Assembly: GCF_018138715.1 (NCBI RefSeq)
Contig: NZ_JAGSHX010000006.1
Location: 8,866,001-8,930,000, forward strand
Length of the DNA stretch: 64,000 nucleotides
Reading direction: 5' to 3'
DNA from: Streptomyces asiaticus
GTDB taxonomy: Bacteria > Actinomycetota > Actinomycetes > Streptomycetales > Streptomycetaceae
In this document: one piece after another, positions 1 through 11,500 of the stretch
How the letters are laid out: every line of letters starts with the position of its first letter
Numbering within the stretch: position 1 is the first letter of the stretch
Program-made: the position numbers and the translations under genes
Notes under the pieces: model-generated
What the model was told of the DNA's origin: nothing
The model's input: only the letters and a program-made list of their open reading frames with translations
Databases searched by the model: none

Positions 1-1
1 A

Positions 2-2542
2 CTGGAAGAGCTGACGTTGCATGAGCCGCTCGTCCTGCCCGAGCGGGAGACCGTGCAAATCCAGGTGTCGGTCGGAGGCTCGGACGACCTCGGAGGTCGT
101 CCCGTCACGGTGTTCTCCCGCTGTGAGGGTGACTGGATACGCCACGCCGGAGGCACCCTGCGGGTGGGCGAGCGTGGCGATCCGCCCGCGAATCCGTCGG
201 CCTGGCCACCGGCCGATGCCCGGCCGCTCGATGTCGCCGAGTTGCACACGACGATGGCTGAGCGGGGCTATCAGTACGGCCCCGCCTTCCAGGGTCTGCG
301 GAAGGCATGGATCCGGGACAGCGAAGTGTTTCTCGACGTCGCGTTGCCCGAGCAGGTGCGGGGTGACGCCGCCCGCTGCGGAGTGCATCCCGCGTTGCTG
401 GACGCGGCCCTGCAAGGCATCGGCCTCGGCGCCTTCGTCAGCGAACCGGGGCAGGCCCATCTCCCCTTCTCCTGGAGCGGGGTGACCCTGCACGCGGTGG
501 GCGCCACCACCGTGCGGGTGACGCTCAGCCCGGCCGGTCCGGACACGGTGGCCATTCGGATCACGGACACCATCGGGGCGCCCGTGCTGTCCATCGACGC
601 GCTGGCGATGCGTCCGCTCGCGGAGCAGCGACTGCTCGAGGCGGGCGGCAGCCGCGGCGATGCGCTGTTCCGGCTGGAGTGGAAGGAGCTTCCCGCTCCC
701 ATGGCCACCGGCCCGCGGGCCCTGTCCTGGGGCCTGCTGGGCGGCCACGACGAGCCTCGGCTGACCGCGGCGCTGACCGCGGCCGGTGTGTCGCCACAAC
801 GCCATCGGGACCTCGCCTCCATCGACCAGGTGCCGGATGTGCTGGTCCTGTCGTGTCCGGCCGAGGCGGATGGCGGCCCGGCTCCGGAAGCGGCCTCGTC
901 CGCCCTCCGCCGAGTGCTGGAAGTGGTGCGGGAGTGGCTCGGGGACGCGCGGTACACCGATGCCCGCCTGATGGTGCTCACCCGCCGCGCGGTGGCCACA
1001 TCCACCGATGACGACGTGGAGGATCTGGCGGCGGCCGCCGTACGGGGGCTCCTGCGCACCGCACAACGGGAGAACCCCGACCGGCTCGTCGTGATCGACC
1101 ATGATGACTCGGACCTTGAGGCGCTCCCCGCAGTGCTCGCGACAGGGGAACCCGAAGCGGCCATCCGGGCCGGTACGGTGCTGGTGCCCAGGCTGGTCAA
1201 GGCGGCCGCACCGGACGGGAAAGCCCCCGCCTGGGACGCCGGCACCGTGCTGATCACCGGCGGGACGGGGACACTCGGCCGCCTGGTCGCCCACCATCTG
1301 GTGACCACTCATGGCGCGCGTGACCTGGTGCTCGCCAGTCGCGGCGGCGGGGCCACCGCGCCCGGCGCCGTGGAACTGGCCACCGAACTGGAGGCGCTCG
1401 GCGCCCACATCCGCGTCGCCGCCTGCGATGTGGCCGATCGTGCCCAGTTGACCGCGCTGCTCGACACCATTCCGGCGCTGCGCGCCGTCGTCCACACCGC
1501 CGGTGTGGTGGCCGACGGTGTCATCGGCTCGATGACCGCCGAACGCGTGGAAACCGTCCTACGGCCGAAGGCGAACGCGGCGTGGCACCTGCACGAGCTG
1601 ACCCGTCGGCTGGACCTGGACGCGTTCGTACTCTTCTCCTCCGCCACCGGAGTGCTGGGCAGCGCGGGACAGGGCAACTACGCCGCGGCCAACGCCTTCC
1701 TCGACGCGCTGGCCGTGCACCGGCGGGCCCAGGGGCTCCCCGCGGTATCGGTGGCATGGGGCCTGTGGGAGCGGCGCAGTGGCCTGACCGCACATCTGTC
1801 GGAGCAGGACGTGACCCGTATGACCAGCACGGGCGCCGTTCCCCTCTCCGACGAACGCGGTCTCGAGCTGTTCGACGCCGCGTGCCGGAGTGGCGAACCC
1901 ACACTCGTGGCCACCCCGTTGCACCTTCGCGCGGTGGCGGCCACCGGTACGGTGCCGCCCGTGCTCAGCGCGCTGGCACCGACCCCGCCACGCCGGGCCG
2001 CCGAGGCCGGTGACGGTGGGGTGGCCCTACGGCAGAGCCTTGCCGCGATGTCGGGCGCGGAACAGAGCCAGACCGTCCTGGGGCTGGTACGCGGGGAGGT
2101 CGCCGCCGTGCTGCGGCACCCGGACGCGTCGGCGATCGACACGGCGCGGACCTTCCAGGAGATCGGCTTCGACTCGCTGACCGCGGTGGAGCTGCGCAAC
2201 CGGCTGGGCGCCACCACCGGAATCAGGCTGGCCGCGACCGCGATCTTCGACTATCCGACACCTGCCACGCTGGCGGAGCACCTGCTCGCCGGGATCGTGC
2301 CGGAGGCGGCCGACCCGATCGCGGCCCGGCTCAGCGAGCTGGACAAGGTGGCCGCCATGATTTCGACGATGGCCGAGGACGACACCCTGCGCGAGCAGTT
2401 GTCCTCGCGGATGGAGACCATCGTCGCGATGTGGGCCGACCTGCACCGTCCGGAGCGGCCGGGCACAGTTGAGCGGGACCTCGAATCCGCCTCGCTCGAC
2501 GACATGTTCGGAATCATCGACCAGGAACTCGATGGGTCATGA
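2..2542 (+). CDS. Type I modular polyketide synthase, C-terminal part (DH-KR-ACP-docking), cut by window start
   Basis: This is the end of a multimodular polyketide synthase; the frame is open from base 2, so the real start lies upstream. In order, the visible 846 residues hold the second half of a dehydratase (YGPAFQGL near residue 95, then [10 protein letters not shown] with the catalytic Asp), a ketoreductase (TGGTGTLG near 416, a B-type Asp in VVADG, and SS...NYAAAN with Ser, Tyr and Asn), an acyl carrier domain ([10 protein letters not shown], attachment Ser near 724) and an acidic helical tail of about 90 residues that looks like a C-terminal docking domain. There is no enoylreductase between DH and KR, so the module should leave a double bond. 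The first DH motif (HxxxGxxxxP) and the AT lie outside, so the extender unit cannot be read. Its stop overlaps the next gene by ATGA, which indicates translational coupling and that the two proteins work in sequence. Confidence 0.96.
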   Translation: MEELTLHEPLVLPERETVQIQVSVGGSDDLGGRPVTVFSRCEGDWIRHAGGTLRVGERGDPPANPSAWPPADARPLDVAELHTTMAERGYQYGPAFQGLRKAWIRDSEVFLDVALPEQVRGDAARCGVHPALLDAALQGIGLGAFVSEPGQAHLPFSWSGVTLHAVGATTVRVTLSPAGPDTVAIRITDTIGAPVLSIDALAMRPLAEQRLLEAGGSRGDALFRLEWKELPAPMATGPRALSWGLLGGHDEPRLTAALTAAGVSPQRHRDLASIDQVPDVLVLSCPAEADGGPAPEAASSALRRVLEVVREWLGDARYTDARLMVLTRRAVATSTDDDVEDLAAAAVRGLLRTAQRENPDRLVVIDHDDSDLEALPAVLATGEPEAAIRAGTVLVPRLVKAAAPDGKAPAWDAGTVLITGGTGTLGRLVAHHLVTTHGARDLVLASRGGGATAPGAVELATELEALGAHIRVAACDVADRAQLTALLDTIPALRAVVHTAGVVADGVIGSMTAERVETVLRPKANAAWHLHELTRRLDLDAFVLFSSATGVLGSAGQGNYAAANAFLDALAVHRRAQGLPAVSVAWGLWERRSGLTAHLSEQDVTRMTSTGAVPLSDERGLELFDAACRSGEPTLVATPLHLRAVAATGTVPPVLSALAPTPPRRAAEAGDGGVALRQSLAAMSGAEQSQTVLGLVRGEVAAVLRHPDASAIDTARTFQEIGFDSLTAVELRNRLGATTGIRLAATAIFDYPTPATLAEHLLAGIVPEAADPIAARLSELDKVAAMISTMAEDDTLREQLSSRMETIVAMWADLHRPERPGTVERDLESASLDDMFGIIDQELDGS

Positions 2543-5500
2543 GCAGCGAGAACGTCCGACCGGAAATCGAGGGGACTGGCACGCGGATGTCGAACGACGA
2601 AAAGGTACTCGAGTACCTCAAGAAGCTCACCGCCGATCTGCGCCAGACGCGTCAGCGTCTCCAGGACGTCGAGGCCAAGAGCCGCGAGCCGATCGCGATC
2701 GTCGGTATGAGCTGCCGTTTCCCGGGTGGGGTGAGCTCCCCGGAGGACCTGTGGCGCCTCACGGAGTCGGCGGTGGACGCGGTCTCCGGTTTCCCCACCG
2801 ACCGAGGCTGGGACCTGGACGGCCTGTACGACCCCGACCCGGATCGCGCGGGCCGGTCGTACGCCCGCGAGGGCGCGTTCATCCCCGATGCCGGCCACTT
2901 CGACGCCGGCCTCTTCGGGATCTCGCCGCGTGAGGCGCTGGCGATGGATCCGCAGCAGCGGCTGCTGCTGGAGGCATCGTGGGAGGCCCTGGAGCGGGCG
3001 GGTATCCCGACCGATTCCCTGAAGGGCAGCCGGACCGGGGTGTTCGCCGGGCTGATGTCCTCCGACTATGTCTCGCGGCTGTCCGCGGTCCCGGACGAGC
3101 TCGAGGGGTACGTCGGAATCGGAAGCGCGGCGAGCGTCGCCTCCGGCCGCGTGTCGTACACGCTGGGGCTTGAGGGCCCGGCGGTCACGGTGGATACGGC
3201 GTGTTCGTCGTCGTTGGTGGCGTTGCATCTGGCGGTGCAGGCGTTGCGGTCGGGTGAGTGCTCGCTGGCGCTTGCGGGCGGTGTCACGGTGATGGCGACA
3301 CCCGGCACCTTCGTCCAGTTCTCCCGTCAGCGGGGGCTGGCTATGGACGGTCGGTGCAAGGCGTTCGCGGCGGGGGCGGACGGCACCGGCTGGGGCGAGG
3401 GCGTCGGCATGCTGGTGGTGGAGCGGTTGTCCGATGCGGAGCGGCTTGGGCATCGGGTGTTGGCGGTGGTGCGTGGTAGTGCGGTGAATCAGGATGGTGC
3501 GTCGAATGGTTTGACGGCGCCGAATGGTCCGTCGCAGCAGCGGGTGATCCGTCAGGCGTTGGCGAATGCCCGTTTGTCGGCGGTGGATGTGGATGCGGTG
3601 GAGGCGCATGGCACGGGTACGGCGCTGGGTGATCCGATTGAGGCGCAGGCCCTGTTGGCCACGTACGGTCAGGGTCGGGATGTGGGTCGGCCGTTGTGGT
3701 TGGGGTCGGTGAAGTCGAATATTGGTCATACGCAGGCGGCTGCGGGTGTGGCTGGTGTGATCAAGATGGTGATGGCGATGCGGCATGGGGTGTTGCCGCG
3801 AACGCTGCACGTGGATGAGCCGTCGCCGCACGTGGATTGGTCGTCCGGTGCTGTCGAGTTGTTGACGGGGCAGGTGGCGTGGCCGGAGGTGGATCGGCCG
3901 CGTCGGGCGGGTGTGTCGGCGTTCGGGGTGAGTGGGACCAATGCCCATGTGATTGTGGAGCAGGCGCCCGCGGTGACGGAGGAGCCGCAGGTCGAACGTG
4001 TGGAGCTGCCTGCTGTGCCGTGGGTGGTGTCGGGTGCGGGTGAGGCGGCGGTGCGGGCGCAGGTGGAGCGGTTGCGGGAGTTTGTGGCGGGTGATCCTGG
4101 GCTGGATCCGGTGGATGTGGGGTGGTCGTTGGCGACTGCGCGTGCTGGGTTGTCGCATCGTGCGGTGGTGGTGGGTGCGGATCGTGAGGAGTTGTTGGGG
4201 GCTTTGGAGGGTGCTCCGGTGGTGGGTGTTCCGGTGGCGGGTGGGTTGGGTGTGTTGTTTGCGGGTCAGGGGTCGCAGCGGTTGGGGATGGGGCGTGGGT
4301 TGTATGAGGCGTATCCGGTGTTTGCTGCGGTGTGGGATGAGGTGTGTGGGGAGCTGGATCGGTATCTGGATAGGCCGTTGGGTGAGGTGGTGTGGGGTGA
4401 TGATGCCGAGTTGATCGGGGAGACGGCGTATACGCAGGCAGGGTTGTTTGCGCTTGAGGTGGCGCTGTTTGCGTTGGTGTCCTCGTGGGGTGTGAAGCCG
4501 GATTATCTGCTGGGTCATTCCATTGGTGAGTTGGCTGCGGCGTATGTGGCGGGTGTGTGGTCGTTGGAGGACGCGGCGAGGGTGGTGGCGGCGCGGGGTC
4601 GTTTGATACAGGCGTTGCCGTCGGGTGGGGCGATGGTGGCGGTGGCGGCGTCGGAGGATGAGGTGCGGCCGCTGCTGACCGAGGGTGTGGTGGTTGCGGC
4701 GGTGAATGGTCCTGAGGCGGTGGTGCTGTCGGGTGATGAGGATGCGGTTCAGGCGGTGGTGGATGTGCTGGCTGGGCGTGGGGTGCGGACGCGGCGGTTG
4801 CGGGTGAGTCATGCGTTCCATTCGGCTCGTATGGACGGCATGCTCGCGGAGTTCGGTGAGGTGCTTCGGGGTGTGGAGTTCCGCGCCCCGGAAATGCCGG
4901 TGGTGTCGAATGTGTCGGGTGTGGTGGCGGGCGAGGAGTTGTGTTCGCCGGGGTACTGGGTGCGGCATGTGCGGGAGACGGTCCGGTTTGCTGACGGGCT
5001 GGAGACGTTGCGTGGGCTGGGGGTTGGTTCGTTCCTGGAGGTGGGGCCGGACGGGACGTTGACCGCGCTGGCCGATGGCGACGGTGTGTCGGTGCTGCGC
5101 CGGGACTGTCCGGAACCGACTGCGGTGATGGCGGCTTTGGGCGGGCTGTACGTCCGAGGTGTGGAGGTGGACTGGGATGCGGTGTTCCCGGGTGCTCGGC
5201 GGGTTGATTTGCCGACGTATGCCTTCCAACGTGAGCGGTTCTGGTTGGAGTCGTCCCCTGAGCGGTCTGCGACGAGCGCGGTGGACGCGGCGTTCTGGGA
5301 CGCGGTCGAGCGTGGCGATGCGGAGGCCCTTGGGGTTGATGCTGAGCAGTCGTTGAGTGCCGCGTTGCCCGCATTGGCGTCGTGGCGACGGGCGCGGCAG
5401 GAAGAATCGGTCATCGACGCATGGCGGTATCGGCTGACCTGGGCCCCGGTCGCGGGTCTCTCCTCGCAGCTCTCTGGTGTGTGGTTGGTGGTGGTCGAGC

Positions 5501-8500
5501 CGGATGAGGCGGAGACGGGCGTTGTCGCCGCGCTGCGGGGCGCCGGCGCCGAGGTGCGTGTCGTAACGATCGATGAGCTGGACGCGGGCCCGGTGGCGGG
5601 TGTGGTGTCGTTGTTGTCGGTCGAGGCGACGGTGGCGTTGGTGCAGGCTCTCGGGGCGGCCGGGGTTGATGCGCCGTTGTGGTGTGTGACGCGGGGTGCG
5701 GTTTCCGTGGTGGACGGGGATGTGGTGGATCCGTATGCGTCGGCCGTCTGGGGTCTGGGCCGTGTGATCGGGCTGGAGCATCCGGACCGTTGGGGCGGGC
5801 TGATCGACCTGCCCACCGCATGGGGTGAGCGAACCTCCGGTCTGTTGTGCTCGGTGCTTTCCGGCGCCACGGGTGAGGACCACACAGCGATCCGTGGCGA
5901 CGAGGTGTTGGGCTGTCGTCTGAGGCGTGCGACGACGTCGGGCCCGCGGCCGTCCACTGCCTGGGAAGCGTCGGGGGCCGCGCTGATCACCGGTGGAACG
6001 GGTGCCTTGGGGAGCCACGTCGCCCGATGGCTCGCGGATACCGGTGTTGAAGAGATCGTGTTGACGAGCCGACGAGGCGCGGACGCTCCCGGAGCACGGG
6101 AACTGGTCGCCGAACTGTCGGCCACGGGCGTATCGGCCCGCGTCGTGGCGTGTGATGTGGCCGATCGGGACGCGGTTGCGGAGCTGATCGAGACCATTCC
6201 GGACCTCCGCGTGGTCGTCCACGCCGCGGGGGTACCGAGCTGGGGTGCGTTGAGCGCACTTACCGCACAGGGCCTTCAGGACGGGATGCGGGCGAAGGTC
6301 GCGGGAGCCATCCACCTGGATGAGCTGACGCGCGATAGGTCCTTGGATGCCTTTGTGTTGTTCTCGTCGGTGGCGGGGGTGTGGGGGAGCGGTCATCAGT
6401 CGGCGTATGCGGCGGCGAACGCGTTTTTGGATGGGTTGGCGTGGCGGCGTCGTGGTGTTGGGTTGGTGGCGACGTCGGTGGCGTGGGGGATGTGGGGTGG
6501 GGGTGGTATGGCTGTTGGGGGTGAGGAGTTTCTGGTTGAGCGTGGTGTGTCGGGGATGGCTCCGGGGTCGGCGGTTGTGGCGTTGGGGCGGGCGTTGGGT
6601 GAGGGTGAGACGGCGCTTGTGGTGGCGGATGTGGACTGGGAGCGGTTCGGGTCGAGGTTCACCGCGTTGCGCCCGAGCCCACTGCTGAGCGAGCTGATCC
6701 CCGACGCCGCCGGCTCGGGGGCTCCGCTGGGTGACTTCGCGACCCGTTTCCGGACCATGTCCGAGGGCGAGCGCATGCGCGCGGCCGTCGAGCTGGTGCG
6801 TGTTTCGGCCGCGGCCGTACTGGGGCATCAGGGCCCGGAGGCCATCGATCCGGGCAGGACGTTCCAGGAGATCGGCTTCGACTCGCTGACCGCGGTGGAA
6901 CTGTGCAACCGGATCGCCACGGCCACCGGTATCCGACCGCCGGCCACGATGATCTTCGACTATCCGACTCCTGTGGGCCTCGCCGAATATCTGAGCGTGG
7001 AACTGCTCGGTTCGCCGCAGGACAGTGTGCCGCCGTTGCAGGCGGCCGCGCCGGACGACGGTGATCCCATTGTCATCGTCGGCATGAGCTGCCGCTTCCC
7101 CGGGAACGTCGAGTCTCCCGAGGACCTGTGGCGGCTGATCGACTCCGACGGCGACGCCATAACGGCCTTTCCGACGGACCGTGGATGGGACCTGACCAGC
7201 CTCTTCGACACGGCTGTGGGGGAGTCGGGGACGTCGTATGCGCGTGTCGGCGGGTTCGTCCACGGCGCGGGCGAGTTCGATCCGGGCTTCTTCGGTATCT
7301 CGCCGCGTGAGGCGACCGCGATGGATCCGCAGCAGCGGCTGCTGCTGCACGCGGCGTGGGAGGCGTTCGAGCGGGCCGGTATCCCGGCCGCCTCGGTCAG
7401 GGGCAGCCGTACTGGAGTGTTCGTCGGAGCCTCGCCGCAGGGCTATGGCGCCGCCGAAGCGTCGGAAGGTTATTTCCTCACCGGCAGTTCGGGCAGTGTC
7501 ATTTCGGGTCGGGTGTCGTACACGCTGGGGCTTGAGGGCCCGGCGGTCACGGTGGATACGGCGTGTTCGTCGTCGTTGGTGGCGTTGCATCTGGCGGTGC
7601 AGGCGTTGCGGTCGGGTGAGTGCTCGCTGGCGCTTGCGGGCGGTGTCACGGTGATGGCCACCCCCACGGCCTTCGTGGAGTTCTCGCGTCAGCGTGGGCT
7701 GGCCGCCGATGGCCGCTGCAAGTCCTTTGCCGCCGGTGCGGATGGGACGGGTTGGTCGGAGGGTGTCGGGCTGCTGCTGCTGGAGCGGTTGTCGGATGCT
7801 GAGCGGCTTGGGCATCGGGTGTTGGCGGTGGTGCGGGGTTCGGCGGTGAATCAGGATGGTGCGTCGAATGGTTTGACGGCGCCGAATGGTCCGTCGCAAC
7901 AGCGGGTGATCCGACAGGCGTTGGCGAGCGCGGGTCTTGTGGCGTCGGATGTGGATGCGGTGGAGGCGCATGGTACGGGTACGGCGCTGGGTGATCCGAT
8001 TGAGGCGCAGGCCCTGTTGGCCACGTACGGTCAGGACCGGGACGCGGATCAGCCGTTGTGGTTGGGGTCCCTGAAGTCGAACATCGGTCATACGCAGGCG
8101 GCTGCGGGTGTGGCTGGTGTGATCAAGATGGTGATGGCGATGCGGCATGGGGTGTTGCCGCGAACGCTGCACATCGATGAGCCGTCGCCGCATGTGGACT
8201 GGTCGTCCGGGGCGGTCGAGCTGCTGAGCGAGAGGGCTGCTTGGCCGGAGATGGGCAGGCCGCGTCGGGCAGGCGTGTCGTCGTTCGGGGTGAGTGGGAC
8301 GAACGCGCATGTGGTGTTGGAGCAGGCGCCTGGAGTGGTGGAGGAGTCTCGGGGCAAGGGTGTTGCGTTGCCTGCTGTGCCGTGGGTGGTGTCGGGTGCG
8401 GGTGAGGCGGCGGTGCGGGCGCAGGCGGAGCAGTTGCGGGCGTTTGTGGCGGGTGATCCTGGGCTGGATCCGGTTGATGTGGGCTGGTCTTTGGCGGCCA

Positions 8501-11500
8501 CTCGCTCTGCGTTGTCGCATCGTGCGGTGGTGGTGGGTGCGGATCGTGAGGAGTTGCTGGGTGGGTTGGGTTCGGTGGTGGTGGGTGTGCCGGTGGCGGG
8601 CGGGTTGGGTGTGTTGTTTGCGGGTCAGGGGTCGCAGCGGTTGGGGATGGGTCGTGGGTTGTATGAGGCGTATCCGGTGTTTGCTGTGGCGTGGGATGAG
8701 GTGTGCGCTCAGCTGGACCAGCATCTGGATCGGTCGGTGGGTGAGGTGGTGTGGGGTGATGATGCCGGGTTGATCGGGGAGACGGCGTATACGCAGGCGG
8801 GGTTGTTCGCGCTTGAGGTGTCGCTGTATCGGCTGATCACCTCGTGGGGTGTGAAGCCGGACTATCTGCTGGGTCATTCGATTGGTGAGTTGGCTGCGGC
8901 GTATGTGGCAGGTGTGTGGTCGTTGGAGGACGCCGCCCGGGTGGTGGCTGCTCGGGGTCGTTTGATGCAGGGGTTGCCGTTGGGTGGGGCGATGGTTGCG
9001 GTGGCGGCGTCGGAGGATGAGGTGCGGCCGCTGCTGACCGATCGGGTGGCGGTTGCGGCGGTGAACGGTCCCGAGTCGGTGGTGGTCTCGGGTGATGAGG
9101 ATGCGGTTCAGGCGGTTGTGGATGTGTTGGCTGGGCGTGGGGTGCGGACGCGGCGGTTGCGGGTGAGTCATGCGTTTCATTCGGCTCGTATGGACGGCAT
9201 GCTCGCGGAGTTCGGCGAGGTGCTGAACGGCGTTGAGTTCCGCGTTCCGAGCGTGCCCGTTGTATCGAACGTGTCCGGTGTGGTGGCGGGTGAAGAGCTC
9301 TGTTCGCCGGAATATTGGGTGCGGCATGTGCGGGAGACGGTCCGGTTCGCCGATGGGCTGGACACCCTCCGCGAGCTGGGGGTGGGTTCCTTCCTGGAGC
9401 TGGGGCCGGACGGGACGTTGACCGCGCTGGCCGATGGCGATGGTGTGTCGATGCTGCGGCCCGGTCGTTCCGACCCCACTGCGGCCATGACGGCTCTGGG
9501 GGAGCTCCATGTGCGGGGTGTGGAGGTGGACTGGGATGCGGTGTTCCCGGGTGCTCGGCGGGTTGATTTGCCGACGTATGCCTTCCAGCGTGAGCGGTTC
9601 TGGTTGGAGTCGTCCCCTGAGCGGTCTGCGACGAGCGCGGTGGACGCGGCGTTCTGGGATGCGGTCGAGCGTGGGGATCTCGGTTCGTTCGGCATCGATG
9701 CCGAACAGCCGCTCAGCGCCGCACTGCCCGCCCTCTCGTCCTGGCGCCGCCGTCACCAGGAGAGGTCACTGGTCGAGTCCTGGCGGTATCGCCTCGACTG
9801 GTCCCCGATCGGGGCCGCTTCTGAGCAGCCGAGTTTGCGCGGCACGTGGCTGGTGGTGGGCGAGGGCGGAGACGACGTGGTCGCCGTGCTGCGGGCTGCG
9901 GGGGCCGATGCGCGAGTTGTGACGACGGCGGAGCTGGGCGAGGTCGCGGCTGCGGGTGTGGTGTCGTTGTTGCCGGTCGAGGCGACGGTGTCACTGGTGC
10001 AGGCCCTGGGGACGGCCGGGATCGATGCGCCGTTGTGGTGTGTGACTCGGGGTGCGGTGTCGGTGGTCGATGGGGATGTGGTGGATCCGGGGCAGTCGGG
10101 GGTGTGGGGTCTTGGTCGGGTGATCGGTTTGGAGCATCCGGAGCGGTGGGGTGGTCTGATCGATGCGCCGGTGGTGGTGGATGAGGAGGCGGGGGTTTGG
10201 TTGTGCCGGGTGTTGGGTGGGGGTACGGGGGAGGATCAGGTCGCCATTCGTAGTGGTGGGGCTTGGGGTGCTCGGCTGGTGCGGGTGTCGGGGTCTGGGT
10301 CGGGGTCGGGGTCGAGGTTGGGGTCGGGTGGGTCGGGTGTGTGGCGGGGTCGGGGGACGGCGTTGGTGACGGGTGGTACGGGTGCGTTGGGTGGTCATGT
10401 GGCGCGGTGGCTGGCGGGTTCGGGTGTGGAGGAGGTTGTGCTGGTGAGTCGTCGGGGGATGGCTGCGTCTGGTGCGTTGGAGCTGGTGGGGGAGTTGGAG
10501 GGGTTGGGTGCGCGGGTGCGGGTGGTGGCGTGTGATGTGGCGGATCGGGGTGCGGTGGCGGAGTTGGTGGGGTCGATTGAGGGGTTGCGGGTGGTGGTGC
10601 ATGCGGCGGGTGTGCTGGATGACGGTGTGCTGGAGTCGCTGACGTCTGAGCGGGTTCGTGAGGTGATGCGGGTCAAGGCGGAGGGCGCGCGGCATCTTGA
10701 TGAGTTGACGCGGGGTCGGGAGCTGGACGCGTTTGTGTTGTTCTCGTCGGCTGCGGGGACTGTGGGTAATGCGGGTCAGGGGAGTTACGCGGCGGCCAAT
10801 GCGGTGTTGGATGGGTTGGCTTGGCGGCGTCGGGCGGAGGGGTTGGTGGCCACGTCGGTGGCCTGGGGAGCCTGGGCCGACAGCGGCATGGGAGCCGGGC
10901 ACGCACGGGCCATGGCACCACGGCTGGCGCTGGCAGCGCTTCAGCGAGCGTTGGACGACGACGAGACCGCACTGATGATCGCGGACATCGACTGGGAGCA
11001 CTTCGGCTCCCGGTTCACCGCCGTACGGCCCAGTCCGCTGTTTGGTGAATTGCTGGGTGGAGCGGCCCATTCCGCGCCCGCGGCGGGCGAGTTCGTCGAC
11101 CGGCTACGGGCCCTTCCCCCGGCCGAGCGGGAACGGACGCTCCTTGAACTCGTACGTGGCCAGGTGGCCGTCGTTCTGGGACACGCCACCCCGGCGGCGA
11201 TCGACACCGCAGCGACATTCCAGTCAGCCGGTTTCGACTCCCTGACCGCGATCGAATTCCGCAATCGGCTCATGGCGGCCACCGGAGTGCGGACACCTGC
11301 CTCGGTCGTCTTCGACTACCCCACTCCGGAACTTCTCGCCGGCCACCTGCGGGAGCAACTGCTCGGGGCGGGGTCGGCAGCGTTCTCGCCGACGGTCGCC
11401 ACGGCTCCGGTGGATGACGACCCGATTGCGATCATCGGCATGAGCTGCCGATTCCCTGGTGGCGTCGACTCGCCCGAGGAGCTGTGGCGGCTCCTGGAGT

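Noticed and set aside
2251..9756. Very long minus-strand open frame opposite the PKS gene (also 16291-18705, 19965-26012 and 26259-36026)
   Set aside because: These are shadows of high-GC coding sequence on the other strand: His/Arg/Pro-rich, no domains, no start signals, and they follow the codon phase of the real gene.
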